Source: GCA-016700035 sp964646575
GTDB taxonomy: Bacteria; Patescibacteriota; Saccharimonadia; CAILAD01; GCA-016700035
Assembly (NCBI GenBank): GCA_964646575.1
Contig: CAZYFT010000003.1
Location: 11,001-75,000, forward strand
Reading direction: 5' to 3'
Length of the DNA: 64,000 nt
The position numbers were made by a program, and so were the translations under genes. Below are positions 15,534 through 24,772 of the stretch, one piece after another; positions within the stretch are counted from its first letter, which is position 1, and every line of letters starts with the position of its first letter. The notes under the pieces were generated by a model, which was given only the letters and a program-made list of their open reading frames with translations, was not told where the DNA came from and did no database searches.

Positions 15534-16153
15534 ATGAGTGGTACTTTGCACAGCCTACAATTGACTATCGTCTGCTCGCCGAAGCGATTGATTTCTACTC
15601 GCAGCAAGGTTATCGATACCTCGAAACCCCCTGGATTGTCGGCCACCGATTTACGGAGGCTACCAAGCCAGCAGGCCGTAGAGACTTCTATTGCCTCGAC
15701 GGCTATCTCGTCGCCTCTGGCGAACAGAGCTTTATGAGCGCCATGCATTCCGGAGCACTCGAGCCCGGAGGTAAGTATCAAACCGTTACGCCCTGCTTTC
15801 GCGACGAAGCCGTCGATGAGCTACACCAGACATGGTTCTTGAAACTCGAGCTAATCTGGTACCGACCGAATTTGCCCGTAAAGTATGGCTCTGTGTATTC
15901 CGTCATGAACGACGCGAATTCATTTATGAGTCGCCACATCAAGACACAGCGCACGAGCCCCGGGATGTGTTCTGAAGACCCAACATCTGAACACGGCGCA
16001 TTCACATACGACATAGAATCACTAGAAGGCATTGAACTCGGCTCCTATGGATATCGTCGCCTACTCAGTGAGTACTGGATTTACGGGACCGGGCTTGCCC
16101 TACCCCGATTTACCGTCGCCAAAACTATCCAACTGACAAAAGGAGCTGCATGA
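15530..16153 (+). CDS. Stand-alone class II aminoacyl-tRNA-synthetase-like core
   Basis: 207 aa that look like the bare catalytic core of a class II synthetase. Motif 1 is G27-Y-R-Y-L-E-T-P34. A substrate strand VASGEQSF follows at 61-68. Motif 2 is F90-R-D-E93 with H99, F103 and E107. Then come D161-I-E, I168-E-L-G-S, and motif 3 as G186-T-G-L-A-L-P-R193. No anticodon-binding or tRNA-binding domain is present, so it may adenylate an acid and ligate it to something other than tRNA, as AsnA, EpmA and BirA relatives do. It overlaps both neighbours by ATGA. The substrate cannot be read from the sequence. Confidence 0.8.
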   Translation: MNEWYFAQPTIDYRLLAEAIDFYSQQGYRYLETPWIVGHRFTEATKPAGRRDFYCLDGYLVASGEQSFMSAMHSGALEPGGKYQTVTPCFRDEAVDELHQTWFLKLELIWYRPNLPVKYGSVYSVMNDANSFMSRHIKTQRTSPGMCSEDPTSEHGAFTYDIESLEGIELGSYGYRRLLSEYWIYGTGLALPRFTVAKTIQLTKGAA

Positions 16154-16374
16154 CCCACCGCATCACCATTAAAGCCACCAGGGTCGAGGGAGTTGGCTAC
16201 GGTGGGTTTGGCACCCGGACCGACTACTATCTCAAGTGCACCTGTGGCTTCTCGCGCTACGTAGATCCAATCGGTAAAAAAGATGCAACCGCACTCCACG
16301 CCACCCAGCATCTCTTGGAGAGCGTTATCGCCGAATTGGGCCTCGACTTTTCCATGAACCTCAGCTATCACTAA
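16150..16374 (+). CDS. Small CxCG zinc-type protein, last gene of the operon
   Basis: 74 aa. An N-terminal beta-hairpin region (HRITIKATRVEGVGYGGFGT) leads to C30-T-C32-G, with H50 and H54 about 20 residues later (ALHATQH), a plausible C2H2 zinc site. It resembles the product of the 46917 gene, which also has a CxCG followed by downstream histidines. The ATG overlaps the stop of the synthetase-like gene. I do not know its function; it could be an accessory or substrate of the two enzymes upstream. Confidence 0.72.
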   Translation: MTHRITIKATRVEGVGYGGFGTRTDYYLKCTCGFSRYVDPIGKKDATALHATQHLLESVIAELGLDFSMNLSYH

Positions 16375-16380
16375 CCCCTT

Positions 16381-16418
16381 AACCGAGTAAACTCCTCGCT
16401 TGAGGGGTTTACTCGGTT
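16381..16418 (+). terminator. Long hairpin after the MazG/synthetase-like operon
   Basis: AACCGAGTAAAC (16381-16392) pairs perfectly with GTTTACTCGGTT (16407-16418), with an inner CCTC/GAGG stem. The T tract after it is weak, so termination efficiency is uncertain. Confidence 0.65.
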
Positions 16419-16433
16419 TATAGCGTGTAGACC

Positions 16434-16513
16434 GTTTTAGCTAGATGACTCGCAAGGCTAAAACAAAATCTCCTCGTAAAACGTACTGGTACGTACGGTG
16501 TCGAGGAGATTTT
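16434..16513 (-). terminator. Two adjacent hairpins ending the rpsL-rpsG transcript
   Basis: On the minus strand a 12-bp stem, AAAATCTCCTCG/CGAGGAGATTTT (16465-16476 and 16502-16513), with an inner ACGTAC/GTACGT repeat, ends in a TTTTGTTTT tract. It is followed by a second stem, GTTTTAGC/GCTAAAAC (16434-16441 and 16457-16464). Confidence 0.75.
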
Positions 16514-16551
16514 GAGTTTAAACGCTGCGAGACGCTAGATACAAACGGTCG

Positions 16552-16869
16552 CTAGTACCGTGCGAAGTGGGCAAAAGCTTTATTAGCCTCAGCCATCTGA
16601 TGAGTATCAGCCTTTTTCTTGATGGCATCNNNNNNNNNNNNNNNNNNNNNNNNNNNNNNNNNNNNNNNNNNNNNNNNNNNNNNNNNNNNNNNNNNNNNNN
16701 NNNNNNNNNNNNNNNNNNNNNNNNNNNNNGCATCGTACACGAGGTTTTCTGCGAGGCGCTTTTTACCATCCTTCATGACCTTGTTAATCATACGAGTAAC
16801 AAGTACAGAGTTGTACTGCATGTCTGGAGCGAGTTCACGCTTGAGAGATTTAGTCTTTTTTCGTGGCAT
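16552..16869 (-). CDS. rpsG: 30S ribosomal protein S7, interrupted by an assembly gap
   Basis: 16S rRNA 3'-domain assembly protein. The first 46 or so residues (MPRKKTKSLKRELAPD to RLAENLVYD) and the last 25 (AIKKKADTHQMAEANKAFAH) are visible, with 100 N between them. S7 is normally about 155 aa, so roughly 250 nt are missing and the gap is longer than drawn. Start ATG 16869, one base after the rpsL stop; the longer open frame into rpsL is rejected. Biologically the gene is probably intact. Confidence 0.95.
   Translation of the reverse strand: MPRKKTKSLKRELAPDMQYNSVLVTRMINKVMKDGKKRLAENLVYDXXXXXXXXXXXXXXXXXXXXXXXXXXXXXXXXXXDAIKKKADTHQMAEANKAFAHFARY
16630..16729. other. Scaffold gap of 100 N inside rpsG, real sequence missing
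   Basis: Exactly 100 N. The two flanks share no 55-bp overlap, unlike the gaps at 28939 and 48325, and the rpsG product lacks about half its residues. The N count is therefore a placeholder. Confidence 0.95.
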
Positions 16870-16870
16870 A

Positions 16871-17293
16871 CTATTCTCCCTTCGCCTTCTCGAGCTTAGC
16901 ACCGTACTTAGATCGGCCCTGCTTACGGTTAGCAACACCAGCTGTGTCGAACGAACCACGCACTACGTGATAACGAACACCCGGAAGGTCTTTTACACGA
17001 CCGCCGCGCACGAGCACCACTGAGTGCTCCTGCAGGTTGTGGCCAATGCCGCCAATGTAAGCAGTTACTTCCATTCCGTTGGTGAGGCGCACACGGGCTA
17101 CCTTACGAAGCGCTGAGTTCGGCTTCTTTGGAGTTTGGGTGAATACCTTAGTACACACACCGCGCTTCAAAGGCGCGTCCAATGGACGAACGCGACCCTT
17201 GAGAGCGTTGAGGCTACGGCTCAAGGCTGGCGACTTACTTTTGCGTCGAGCCTTGGCGCGTGGTTTGCGAATGAGTTGGTTAATCGTTGGCAT
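16871..17293 (-). CDS. rpsL: 30S ribosomal protein S12
   Basis: Decoding-centre protein and classic site of streptomycin resistance. It has 140 residues, with conserved TPKKPNSALRK and LVRGGRVKDLPGVRYH carrying the usual Lys and Pro positions. Relative to the E. coli protein it has an insertion of about 13 residues after KSKSPAL; Firmicutes S12 has a similar one. It precedes rpsG by one base and follows rpoC by 23 nt. Confidence 0.98.
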   Translation of the reverse strand: MPTINQLIRKPRAKARRKSKSPALSRSLNALKGRVRPLDAPLKRGVCTKVFTQTPKKPNSALRKVARVRLTNGMEVTAYIGGIGHNLQEHSVVLVRGGRVKDLPGVRYHVVRGSFDTAGVANRKQGRSKYGAKLEKAKGE

Positions 17294-17316
17294 AAAACTT
17301 CAGTATCTTATCAGAT

Positions 17317-20300
17317 TTACGCCTTCTGGTCAACCTGGTCTTCGTCGTCTGTACGAAAACCGGTACCAACTGGGATCAATCGACCAATGATCACATTCTC
17401 TTTGAGTCCTCGGAGCTTGTCTGTCTTGCCGCGCAATGCTGCACCAATCAACACCTTCATCGTCTCCTGGAAGGAAGCGGCAGAGAGCCAGCTATCGGAT
17501 GAGATAGAGATCTTAGAGATTGGCATGAGTAGCTGCTCGTAAGTTGCAGGTGTCTTCTTGGCTTCTTCAGCGGCGCGATTAGCCTCCCACAGAGCAGTCT
17601 TGGAGATTACATCCCCAGCGATAAACTCAGTGTCATTTGGCTCTTCGATGCGCACACGGCTGAACATCTGGCGAATTATCACTTCGATGTGCTTAGAGGC
17701 AATCGTCTGACCTTGTGAAGCGTAGATAGCCTGTACTTCGTCAACGATGTAGCGTTCTACGGCTTCGGCACCCAAGAGTCGGAGCATGTCTTGGAGGTTC
17801 ACAGAACCTTCAGACAGGCGCTGACCAACCGTTACGAGGTCACCATTCTTCACCTTGAGGGTAACGTAATCAGGGAGTGTGTACTCCTTGATGTTGCCAC
17901 CTTCGTGGGTCAATTCGATTTTGCCCTTTGCAACCTTAACAGTTCCATCGGCACCAGCTTTTACAGTGCGCTTACCAGTTTCGTTTTGAGCGAGCACATC
18001 GCCCTTTGCTACTTCAGCGCCAGTCTTAACGGTCGGTTTCATGCCTTCCTTCAGCTCATATGGAGTGATCTTGAGATCAGCCGGAGCAATACGGAGCATT
18101 TGCTTACCTTCGGTGGCTTTAAGCGTAACTACACCATCGATTTCGGCAAGAATTGCTTCACCGCGTGGGTTACGAGCTTCGAAGATTTCTTCAACACGCG
18201 GGAGACCCTGTGTGATATCAGCAGCCGAAGCTACACCACCAGCGTGGAAGGTACGCATAGTAAGCTGAGTTCCTGGTTCACCGATAGACTGAGCGGCCAT
18301 AATACCCACGGCTTCACCGGTTTCTACCAAGTGGCCCCGTGCAAGATCGGTACCATAACAGTGCTTACAAATTCCCCAGGCTAGGGTACATTTGAGGATT
18401 GAGCGGATGGTTACGGTTTCGATTCCGGCATCGGTGATTTCGCGAGCCATCTCATCAGTTACCAGTTCGCCAGCCTTCACGATTGTACGGCGACCATCTT
18501 TTACATCGGCAGCAACATAGCGACCTACAATCCATGGAGCCAAGCTATCCTGACCGGCAGCCTGAGCTTCTGAAAGGTGTACTTTATAACCTTCCTTATC
18601 ACCACAGTCGTCAGCAGCAATCATTACGTCTTGTGCCACATCTACGAGACGACGGGTGAGGTAACCAGATTCGGCGGTCTTCAGTGCAGTGTCGGTAAGA
18701 CCTTTACGTGCACCGTGCGAAGAGATGAAGTACTCGAGGATCGAAAGACCCTCTTTGTAGTTGCTCTTCACTGGAAGCTCAATGGTCCCACCAGTTGAGT
18801 TGAGCACCAAGCCCTTCATACCAGCCATCTGGTTAGCCTGACCGACAGTCGCACGAGCACCACTTTCGATGTCCATAGCAAGTGTTGAGCTGTTTGGATT
18901 TAGCTCGGCTGTAAGTTCAGCTTCAATCTGTTCGCCAACCTCTTTCCAGGTCTCAACAGTACGCTCTTTACGCTCTTCGTTGGTGATGAGACCCTGCTGA
19001 TACTGCGAGGTAATCGCCAAGGTTCGCTTTTCACCGTCATCGAGCAATTGAGCTTTCTTCTGTGGGGTCTGGAGATCATCCATACCAAGCGAGAAGCCAG
19101 ACTCAGTTGCGTACTGATAGCCAATCTCTTTAATGCGGTCAGCTACCTGAGCAGTTTCTTCACCACCAAAGCCTGTGAAGACTTTCGCGAGTACACCCTT
19201 AAGCTTCGACTTGGTCATCGCATCATTCTGGAAGGACATGCCTTCTGGAAGCACTTCGTTAAAGAGGATACGTCCAGCTGAAGTTTCCAGCACTTCGCCC
19301 TGAATCTTAACGCGAATTTTAGCGCGCAAGTGCACAGCTGCCTGCTGATAGGCCATAATCGCTTCTTCTACCGAGGTAAATGCCTTGCCTTCACCCTTCG
19401 CACCGTCGTCAAAACTGGTCATATAGAAACAGCCAAGTACGATTTCGTGTGATGGGTTTACAATCGGCTCACCCGAAGATGGCTTCAAAAGGTTGCGGCT
19501 AGCAAGCATAATTTCGCGAGCTTCTTTCTGAGCGGCATCTGAGAGCGGAACGTGAACAGCCATCTGGTCACCATCGAAGTCGGCGTTGAAGGCCGCACAT
19601 ACGAGTGGATGGAGCTGGATAGCTTTACCTTCGATCAATACTGGCTTGAAAGCCTGGATAGAAAGTCGGTGCAAGGTCGGTGCGCGGTTGAGGAGCACGT
19701 ACTTACCGGTAATCACTTCTTCCAAAGTGTCCCACACTTCTGTGCGAGCGCGTTCAATCATACGGGCGGCACTCTTTACGTTGTGAGCATACTCTTTTTC
19801 GATGAGCTTCGAGATAACAAACGGCTTGAAGAGTTCCAGCGCCATCATCTTTGGCAAACCACACTCGTCGAGCTTGAGGTGTGGACCAACTACGATTACC
19901 GAACGACCCGAGTAGTCTACACGCTTACCCAAGAGGTTCTGACGGAAGCGACCCTGCTTACCCTTGAGGAGGTCTGTGAGGCTCTTAAGCTTCTTGCGTG
20001 ATCCACCAACGGCAGTTACAGCACGCTCACGACGAGCGTTGTTGTCGATCAAGGCATCAACAGCTTCCTGGAGCATACGCTTTTCGTTGCGACAGATTAC
20101 TTCTGGAGCAGCGAGATCGTAGAGCTTCTTCAAGCGGTTGTTACGGTTAATCACACGACGGTAGAGATCGTTCAAGTCGGAAGCGGCAAAGCGACCACCA
20201 TCCAGCTGCACCATTGGGCGCAAGTCTGGTGGAATAACTGGCAATTCAGAAATTACCATCCACTCTGGCTTAAGTCCGGCCTGCTGCATGCCTTCTACAG

Positions 20301-21114
20301 CCTTAAGGCGCTTCAATGCCTTACGCTTACGCTGACCAGCTGTAGTTGCAGCCTCTTCACGCAATTCCTCGGCTAGCTTATCAAGCTCAACTTCTGAGAG
20401 AAGTTCACGAATAGCCTCGGCACCGATACCAGCCTTAAATACGTTGCCGTACTTAATGTTGAGTTCACGATACATACCTTCTGGCAAGAGCTGATACTTG
20501 GCAAGTGCCTCAAGTTCATTCTTAGCGGTAAGGTAGTTAGTTTCGAGGTCGGCTAATTCCTTAGCAGCTTCTTCGGTGAGATTCGACTCATCGGTAACTT
20601 CGTGCTTGGTGATGATTTCTTTCTTGTAGCCCTGATAATCAGAGTTGAGATCAGTCAAAGCTTTTTCACGAGCTTCGTCGTCAACCGACTGCACGATGAA
20701 GTTTGCAAAGTAGGTTACACGCTCCAGGTCACGCACACTCATATTCAGGAGCGTACCAATCGAGCTTGGAGTACCACGCAAGAACCAAATGTGGCTCACT
20801 GGAACTGCCAAGTGGATGTGACCCATGCGCTCACGTCGTACGATTGAGCGAGTTACGAGTACGCCACACTTATCACAAACAATACCTTTATAGCGGATAC
20901 CTTTGTACTTACCGCAGTAACACTGCCAGTCCTTGGTTGGTCCAAAGATCTTTTCGCAGAACAAACCATCTTTTTCTGGCTTTTGCGTGCGGTAGTTAAT
21001 GGTTTCTGGCTTGGTAACTTCACCGTGGCTCCAGTCCAAGATGTGCTCTGGGCTAGCCAGCGCCAACTTGATGGAAGTGAAGTCGATGGTTGGTTGGTTA
21101 AAGTCCTGTTGCAT
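17317..21114 (-). CDS. rpoC: RNA polymerase beta' subunit
   Basis: Catalytic subunit of RNA polymerase, 1265 aa. The N-terminal zinc site CYCGKYKGIRYKGIVCDKCG is near residue 65, the catalytic Mg site NADFDGDQMAVH near 450, and the second zinc site ends in CKHCYG after residue 900. The bridge and trigger-loop region contains GLTDTALKTAESGYLTRRLV. It is shorter than the E. coli protein and lacks large insertions. It lies 2 nt after rpoB. Confidence 0.98.
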   Translation of the reverse strand: MQQDFNQPTIDFTSIKLALASPEHILDWSHGEVTKPETINYRTQKPEKDGLFCEKIFGPTKDWQCYCGKYKGIRYKGIVCDKCGVLVTRSIVRRERMGHIHLAVPVSHIWFLRGTPSSIGTLLNMSVRDLERVTYFANFIVQSVDDEAREKALTDLNSDYQGYKKEIITKHEVTDESNLTEEAAKELADLETNYLTAKNELEALAKYQLLPEGMYRELNIKYGNVFKAGIGAEAIRELLSEVELDKLAEELREEAATTAGQRKRKALKRLKAVEGMQQAGLKPEWMVISELPVIPPDLRPMVQLDGGRFAASDLNDLYRRVINRNNRLKKLYDLAAPEVICRNEKRMLQEAVDALIDNNARRERAVTAVGGSRKKLKSLTDLLKGKQGRFRQNLLGKRVDYSGRSVIVVGPHLKLDECGLPKMMALELFKPFVISKLIEKEYAHNVKSAARMIERARTEVWDTLEEVITGKYVLLNRAPTLHRLSIQAFKPVLIEGKAIQLHPLVCAAFNADFDGDQMAVHVPLSDAAQKEAREIMLASRNLLKPSSGEPIVNPSHEIVLGCFYMTSFDDGAKGEGKAFTSVEEAIMAYQQAAVHLRAKIRVKIQGEVLETSAGRILFNEVLPEGMSFQNDAMTKSKLKGVLAKVFTGFGGEETAQVADRIKEIGYQYATESGFSLGMDDLQTPQKKAQLLDDGEKRTLAITSQYQQGLITNEERKERTVETWKEVGEQIEAELTAELNPNSSTLAMDIESGARATVGQANQMAGMKGLVLNSTGGTIELPVKSNYKEGLSILEYFISSHGARKGLTDTALKTAESGYLTRRLVDVAQDVMIAADDCGDKEGYKVHLSEAQAAGQDSLAPWIVGRYVAADVKDGRRTIVKAGELVTDEMAREITDAGIETVTIRSILKCTLAWGICKHCYGTDLARGHLVETGEAVGIMAAQSIGEPGTQLTMRTFHAGGVASAADITQGLPRVEEIFEARNPRGEAILAEIDGVVTLKATEGKQMLRIAPADLKITPYELKEGMKPTVKTGAEVAKGDVLAQNETGKRTVKAGADGTVKVAKGKIELTHEGGNIKEYTLPDYVTLKVKNGDLVTVGQRLSEGSVNLQDMLRLLGAEAVERYIVDEVQAIYASQGQTIASKHIEVIIRQMFSRVRIEEPNDTEFIAGDVISKTALWEANRAAEEAKKTPATYEQLLMPISKISISSDSWLSAASFQETMKVLIGAALRGKTDKLRGLKENVIIGRLIPVGTGFRTDDEDQVDQKA

Positions 21115-21116
21115 GA

Positions 21117-24100
21117 CTATACCTCCTCCTCTTTAGTTTCTGCTGGCGCGTCCTCGGCGAGTACTTCAAAGTCGTCAACGGCTCCGTCTTCTGCAAGATC
21201 AACTACGGCTGTATCTGGGTCAGTACCCATTAATAGCTCATCGTCGGCAAGATCAACAGCTTCTTCATTCACTTCTTTATCGATTGCCTCATCGGCGTCA
21301 ATTTCTACGTGATTGTGTTCAAGCTCAACCGCAAGTCCGAGTGACTGCAATTCTTTAACGAGTACGTTAAAGCTTTCCGGAACACGTGGACCCTTAATCT
21401 CTTCAGACTTAATGATAGCCTCGTAAGCTTTCGAGCGGCCAATCACGTCGTCAGACTTAATGGTGAGCACTTCTTGGAGAGTGTGAGCAGCACCGTAAGC
21501 TTCGAGTGCCCATACTTCCATTTCTCCAAAGCGCTGACCACCCATCATCGCCTTACCACCTAGTGGCTGCTGCGTAACCATTGCGTACGGTCCGGTGGAT
21601 CGAGCGTGGATCTTGTCATCAACCATGTGATGAAGCTTGAGCATATATTTCACACCAATCGTGGTCTTCTGGTCGAATGGTTCACCCGAGAAGCCGTGGT
21701 AGAGCTGAGCCTTACCATCTTCTGGCAAACCAGCACGCTTAAGTTCCGACTTAATGGTTTCGATATCAACACCATCTAGAACTGGGCTGGCTACCTTATA
21801 ACCGAGCGCCTGAGCCGCCCAACCAAGGTGAGTTTCCAAAATCTGTCCGATGTTCATACGAGCACCAATTCCGAGTGGGTTCAATACGATGTCAACTGGT
21901 GTACCGTCTTCGAGATATGGCATGTCTTCAACCGGCATTACCTTCGAGATAACACCCTTGTTACCGTGACGACCGGCCATCTTGTCTCCAACCGAAATCT
22001 TACGGAGCTGAGCTACAGCAACATAAATTTGCTGAGTTACGCCACTTGGAAGATCATCGCCGTTTTCTCCTGAGAGAATCTTGACGCCAACAATCTTACC
22101 GGAGCTACCGTTTGGCATGCGCAAGCTGGAGTCTTTCACTTCGCGGGCTTTTTCACCAAAGATGGCGCGCAAGAGCCGTTCTTCAGAGCTGAGTTCGGTT
22201 TCACCCTTCGGGCTGATCTTACCCACGAGGATATCACCGGCGGTTACTTCGGCACCAATGCGGACGATACCGTCTTCGTTGAGATCCTTGAGCGCTTCGT
22301 CACCAACGTTTGGAATATCGCGAGTTACGAGCTCTGGTCCAAGCTTGGTGTCACGTACATCAATCTGGAAAGTCTCAATGTGGATCGAGCTATAGCGATC
22401 ATCCTGCACGAGACGTTCAGAAATGATGATGGCATCTTCAAAGTTGTGTCCATCAAAGCTCATGAAGGCTACGAGAACGTTTTGTCCGAGCGCCAGTTCA
22501 CCGTCGATGGTAGACATACCGTCAGCCAGTACATCGCCTTTTTTAACCTTATCGCCAGCAGTTACAGCACAGCGCTGGGTCATGGCTTCACCCTGGTTGG
22601 AGCGGATGAATGTCATCAGCTCATAGGTCTTCGACTTACCGTCTTTGTACTTCACGGTAATTGTTTTAGCAGTAGCGCTGGTTACTTCACCATCGCCTTC
22701 GGCCAAAATTACCTGACCGGAGTCTTCAGCTACACGGCGCTCAACACCAGTACCAACTACCGGAGCTTGCGGTCGCACGAGAGCAACCGCTTGCTTTTGC
22801 ATGTTTGCACCCATCAGGGCACGGCGAGCATCGTCGTGTTCCATGAACGGAATCAGGGCTGCAGATACACCAACGATTTGCTGCGAAGAAATATCAACGT
22901 AGTTCACGTCATCGGCAGAAAGCTCTGCAGCTTCACCACCTACGCCACGGGCTGAGAATACGCTCTCTGCAAAGTAGCCATCTTCTTGCACCTTGGTGTT
23001 TGCCGGAGCAATCACTGCACGCTCTTCATCAAAAGCGTCAAGATAGACTACTTCCTTGGTAACGCGAGCCTTTACAGGAACGGATTCTATACCGGCCTTA
23101 TCAAGTTTTTTGGCGGCGGCATCGGTAATTTTTTCACCAGCTTTTACAAGTACGGTGCCCTTGCTGTCTTTTACCTGACGACGAGCAATTTCGCCTACGG
23201 CCTTAGCTGGAGCAACTTCGTTTACTACCTTGAGGTATGGAGTTTCAATAAAACCATACTCATTCACTTTGGCGTAACTTGCCATGGTAGAAACCAAACC
23301 GATATTCGGTCCTTCCGGAGTTTCGATTGGACAAATACGACCGTAGTGAGTTCGGTGAACGTCACGCACTTCAAAGCCAGCACGTTCACGGTTCAAACCG
23401 CCAGGACCCATCGCGTTCAAACGGCGCTTGTGGACGATTTCATCCAGCGGGTTGGTCTGCTGCAAGAACTGCGAGAGTTGGTGTGAAGCAAAGAATTCTT
23501 TCACACTTGCAACAACTGGGCGCACGTTAATCATGAGTGATGGAGTTACATTTTCTGGATCTGCAACCGACATACGGTCTTTCACAATGCGCTCCATACG
23601 AGCAATACCAATGCGGAAGCGAGCCTGCATCAGCTCACCCACCATCTTCAGACGGCGGTTACCTAAGTGATCAATGTCTTCAGAAGGAGCACCCTCGTTA
23701 GTCATGCGGATTACTTCTTTAAGGATCGCAACAAAGTCCTCAACGCGTAGCACGCGGTTTTCGCGGGTATTTTTCACATTTACACCAAGTCGCTTGTTCA
23801 TCTTATAGCGGCCAACCTTCGAGAGGTCATAACGCTTAAAGTCGAAGAACATTGAGTCAATCAAGCTCTTTGAGTTTTCAACCGTCGCCAAATCACCAGG
23901 TCGAATACGCTTATATACTTCCATCAACGCTTCAGCAGTCGAGCTTGATGGGTCTTTTGCGATAGTTTCAGAGATAAAGCGTACTTCGCCGTTATCTACG
24001 TCACTAAACAGCTCCAACAGATCGCTGTCGGAACCATAACCAAAAGCACGGAGCAAAGTAGTTACCGGGAGCTTACGCTTGCGATCAATCTTTACACTAA

Positions 24101-24617
24101 TTACCCCATTAGCTGCAGTCTCAACCTCGAGCCACGCACCACGGGAAGGAATAATCTTTGCGCCGAAGTAACCAGAGTTTGAGTCATTTGTGAAGAACAC
24201 ACCAGCAGAACGCACGAGCTGAGAAACAACTACACGTTCAACACCGTTAATGATGAAGGTACCGCGAGCAGTCATAATTGGGTAATCACCCAAGAAGATC
24301 TCCTGTTTGCGAACTTCACCGGTTTCTTTAATGAGGAGCTCCATCTGAGCACGAAGACTAGCTTCGTAGGTGGCATTCTTTTCCTTAGCCTCAGCTTCGG
24401 TTAGCTTCGGTTGCTCGTAGTGGTAGTCCTTAAACGAAAGTTCGTAGAGCTTTCCAGTAAAGTCTTCAATCGGGCTAATTTCTTCAAATAGTTCAGCGAG
24501 TCCTTCACGAACAAACCAGTCATAACTTGCGTGCTGAATCTCAACGAGATTAGGCAATGGCAAGATATCGGTGTGGTCCTTGAGGTACACGCGCTTTGCA
24601 GCAGCTTGTTTTGGCAT
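21117..24617 (-). CDS. rpoB: RNA polymerase beta subunit with acidic tail
   Basis: 1166 aa. Recognisable blocks include the rifampicin region (SQLSQFLQQTNPLDEIVHKR followed by LNAMGPGGLNRERAGFEVRD), KMAGRHGNKGVISKV and the C-terminal MMGGQRFGEMEVWALEAYGA block. A C-terminal extension of about 65 residues is very rich in Asp, Glu, Ala and Val and is not part of the conserved fold. It heads rpoB-rpoC-rpsL-rpsG. Confidence 0.98.
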   Translation of the reverse strand: MPKQAAAKRVYLKDHTDILPLPNLVEIQHASYDWFVREGLAELFEEISPIEDFTGKLYELSFKDYHYEQPKLTEAEAKEKNATYEASLRAQMELLIKETGEVRKQEIFLGDYPIMTARGTFIINGVERVVVSQLVRSAGVFFTNDSNSGYFGAKIIPSRGAWLEVETAANGVISVKIDRKRKLPVTTLLRAFGYGSDSDLLELFSDVDNGEVRFISETIAKDPSSSTAEALMEVYKRIRPGDLATVENSKSLIDSMFFDFKRYDLSKVGRYKMNKRLGVNVKNTRENRVLRVEDFVAILKEVIRMTNEGAPSEDIDHLGNRRLKMVGELMQARFRIGIARMERIVKDRMSVADPENVTPSLMINVRPVVASVKEFFASHQLSQFLQQTNPLDEIVHKRRLNAMGPGGLNRERAGFEVRDVHRTHYGRICPIETPEGPNIGLVSTMASYAKVNEYGFIETPYLKVVNEVAPAKAVGEIARRQVKDSKGTVLVKAGEKITDAAAKKLDKAGIESVPVKARVTKEVVYLDAFDEERAVIAPANTKVQEDGYFAESVFSARGVGGEAAELSADDVNYVDISSQQIVGVSAALIPFMEHDDARRALMGANMQKQAVALVRPQAPVVGTGVERRVAEDSGQVILAEGDGEVTSATAKTITVKYKDGKSKTYELMTFIRSNQGEAMTQRCAVTAGDKVKKGDVLADGMSTIDGELALGQNVLVAFMSFDGHNFEDAIIISERLVQDDRYSSIHIETFQIDVRDTKLGPELVTRDIPNVGDEALKDLNEDGIVRIGAEVTAGDILVGKISPKGETELSSEERLLRAIFGEKAREVKDSSLRMPNGSSGKIVGVKILSGENGDDLPSGVTQQIYVAVAQLRKISVGDKMAGRHGNKGVISKVMPVEDMPYLEDGTPVDIVLNPLGIGARMNIGQILETHLGWAAQALGYKVASPVLDGVDIETIKSELKRAGLPEDGKAQLYHGFSGEPFDQKTTIGVKYMLKLHHMVDDKIHARSTGPYAMVTQQPLGGKAMMGGQRFGEMEVWALEAYGAAHTLQEVLTIKSDDVIGRSKAYEAIIKSEEIKGPRVPESFNVLVKELQSLGLAVELEHNHVEIDADEAIDKEVNEEAVDLADDELLMGTDPDTAVVDLAEDGAVDDFEVLAEDAPAETKEEEV

Positions 24618-24772
24618 ACTTGATCAGGCTCCTAGGTTATTAAGTTGGTTGATGCTTATGTGGTGAGATAGGGGCAGCCCGGCTTTATGGAGGCCGAGCT
24701 TCTATCTATAAAACTATGTTTGTTTGGAGTTTAAGTTGTTGGATGAAATGGCGACGAGGGGTTTCTAAACAC

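Noticed and set aside
16871..17293. Insertion of about 13 residues in S12
   Set aside because: A comparable insertion is normal in Firmicutes and related S12 proteins, so it is a lineage trait, not a novelty.
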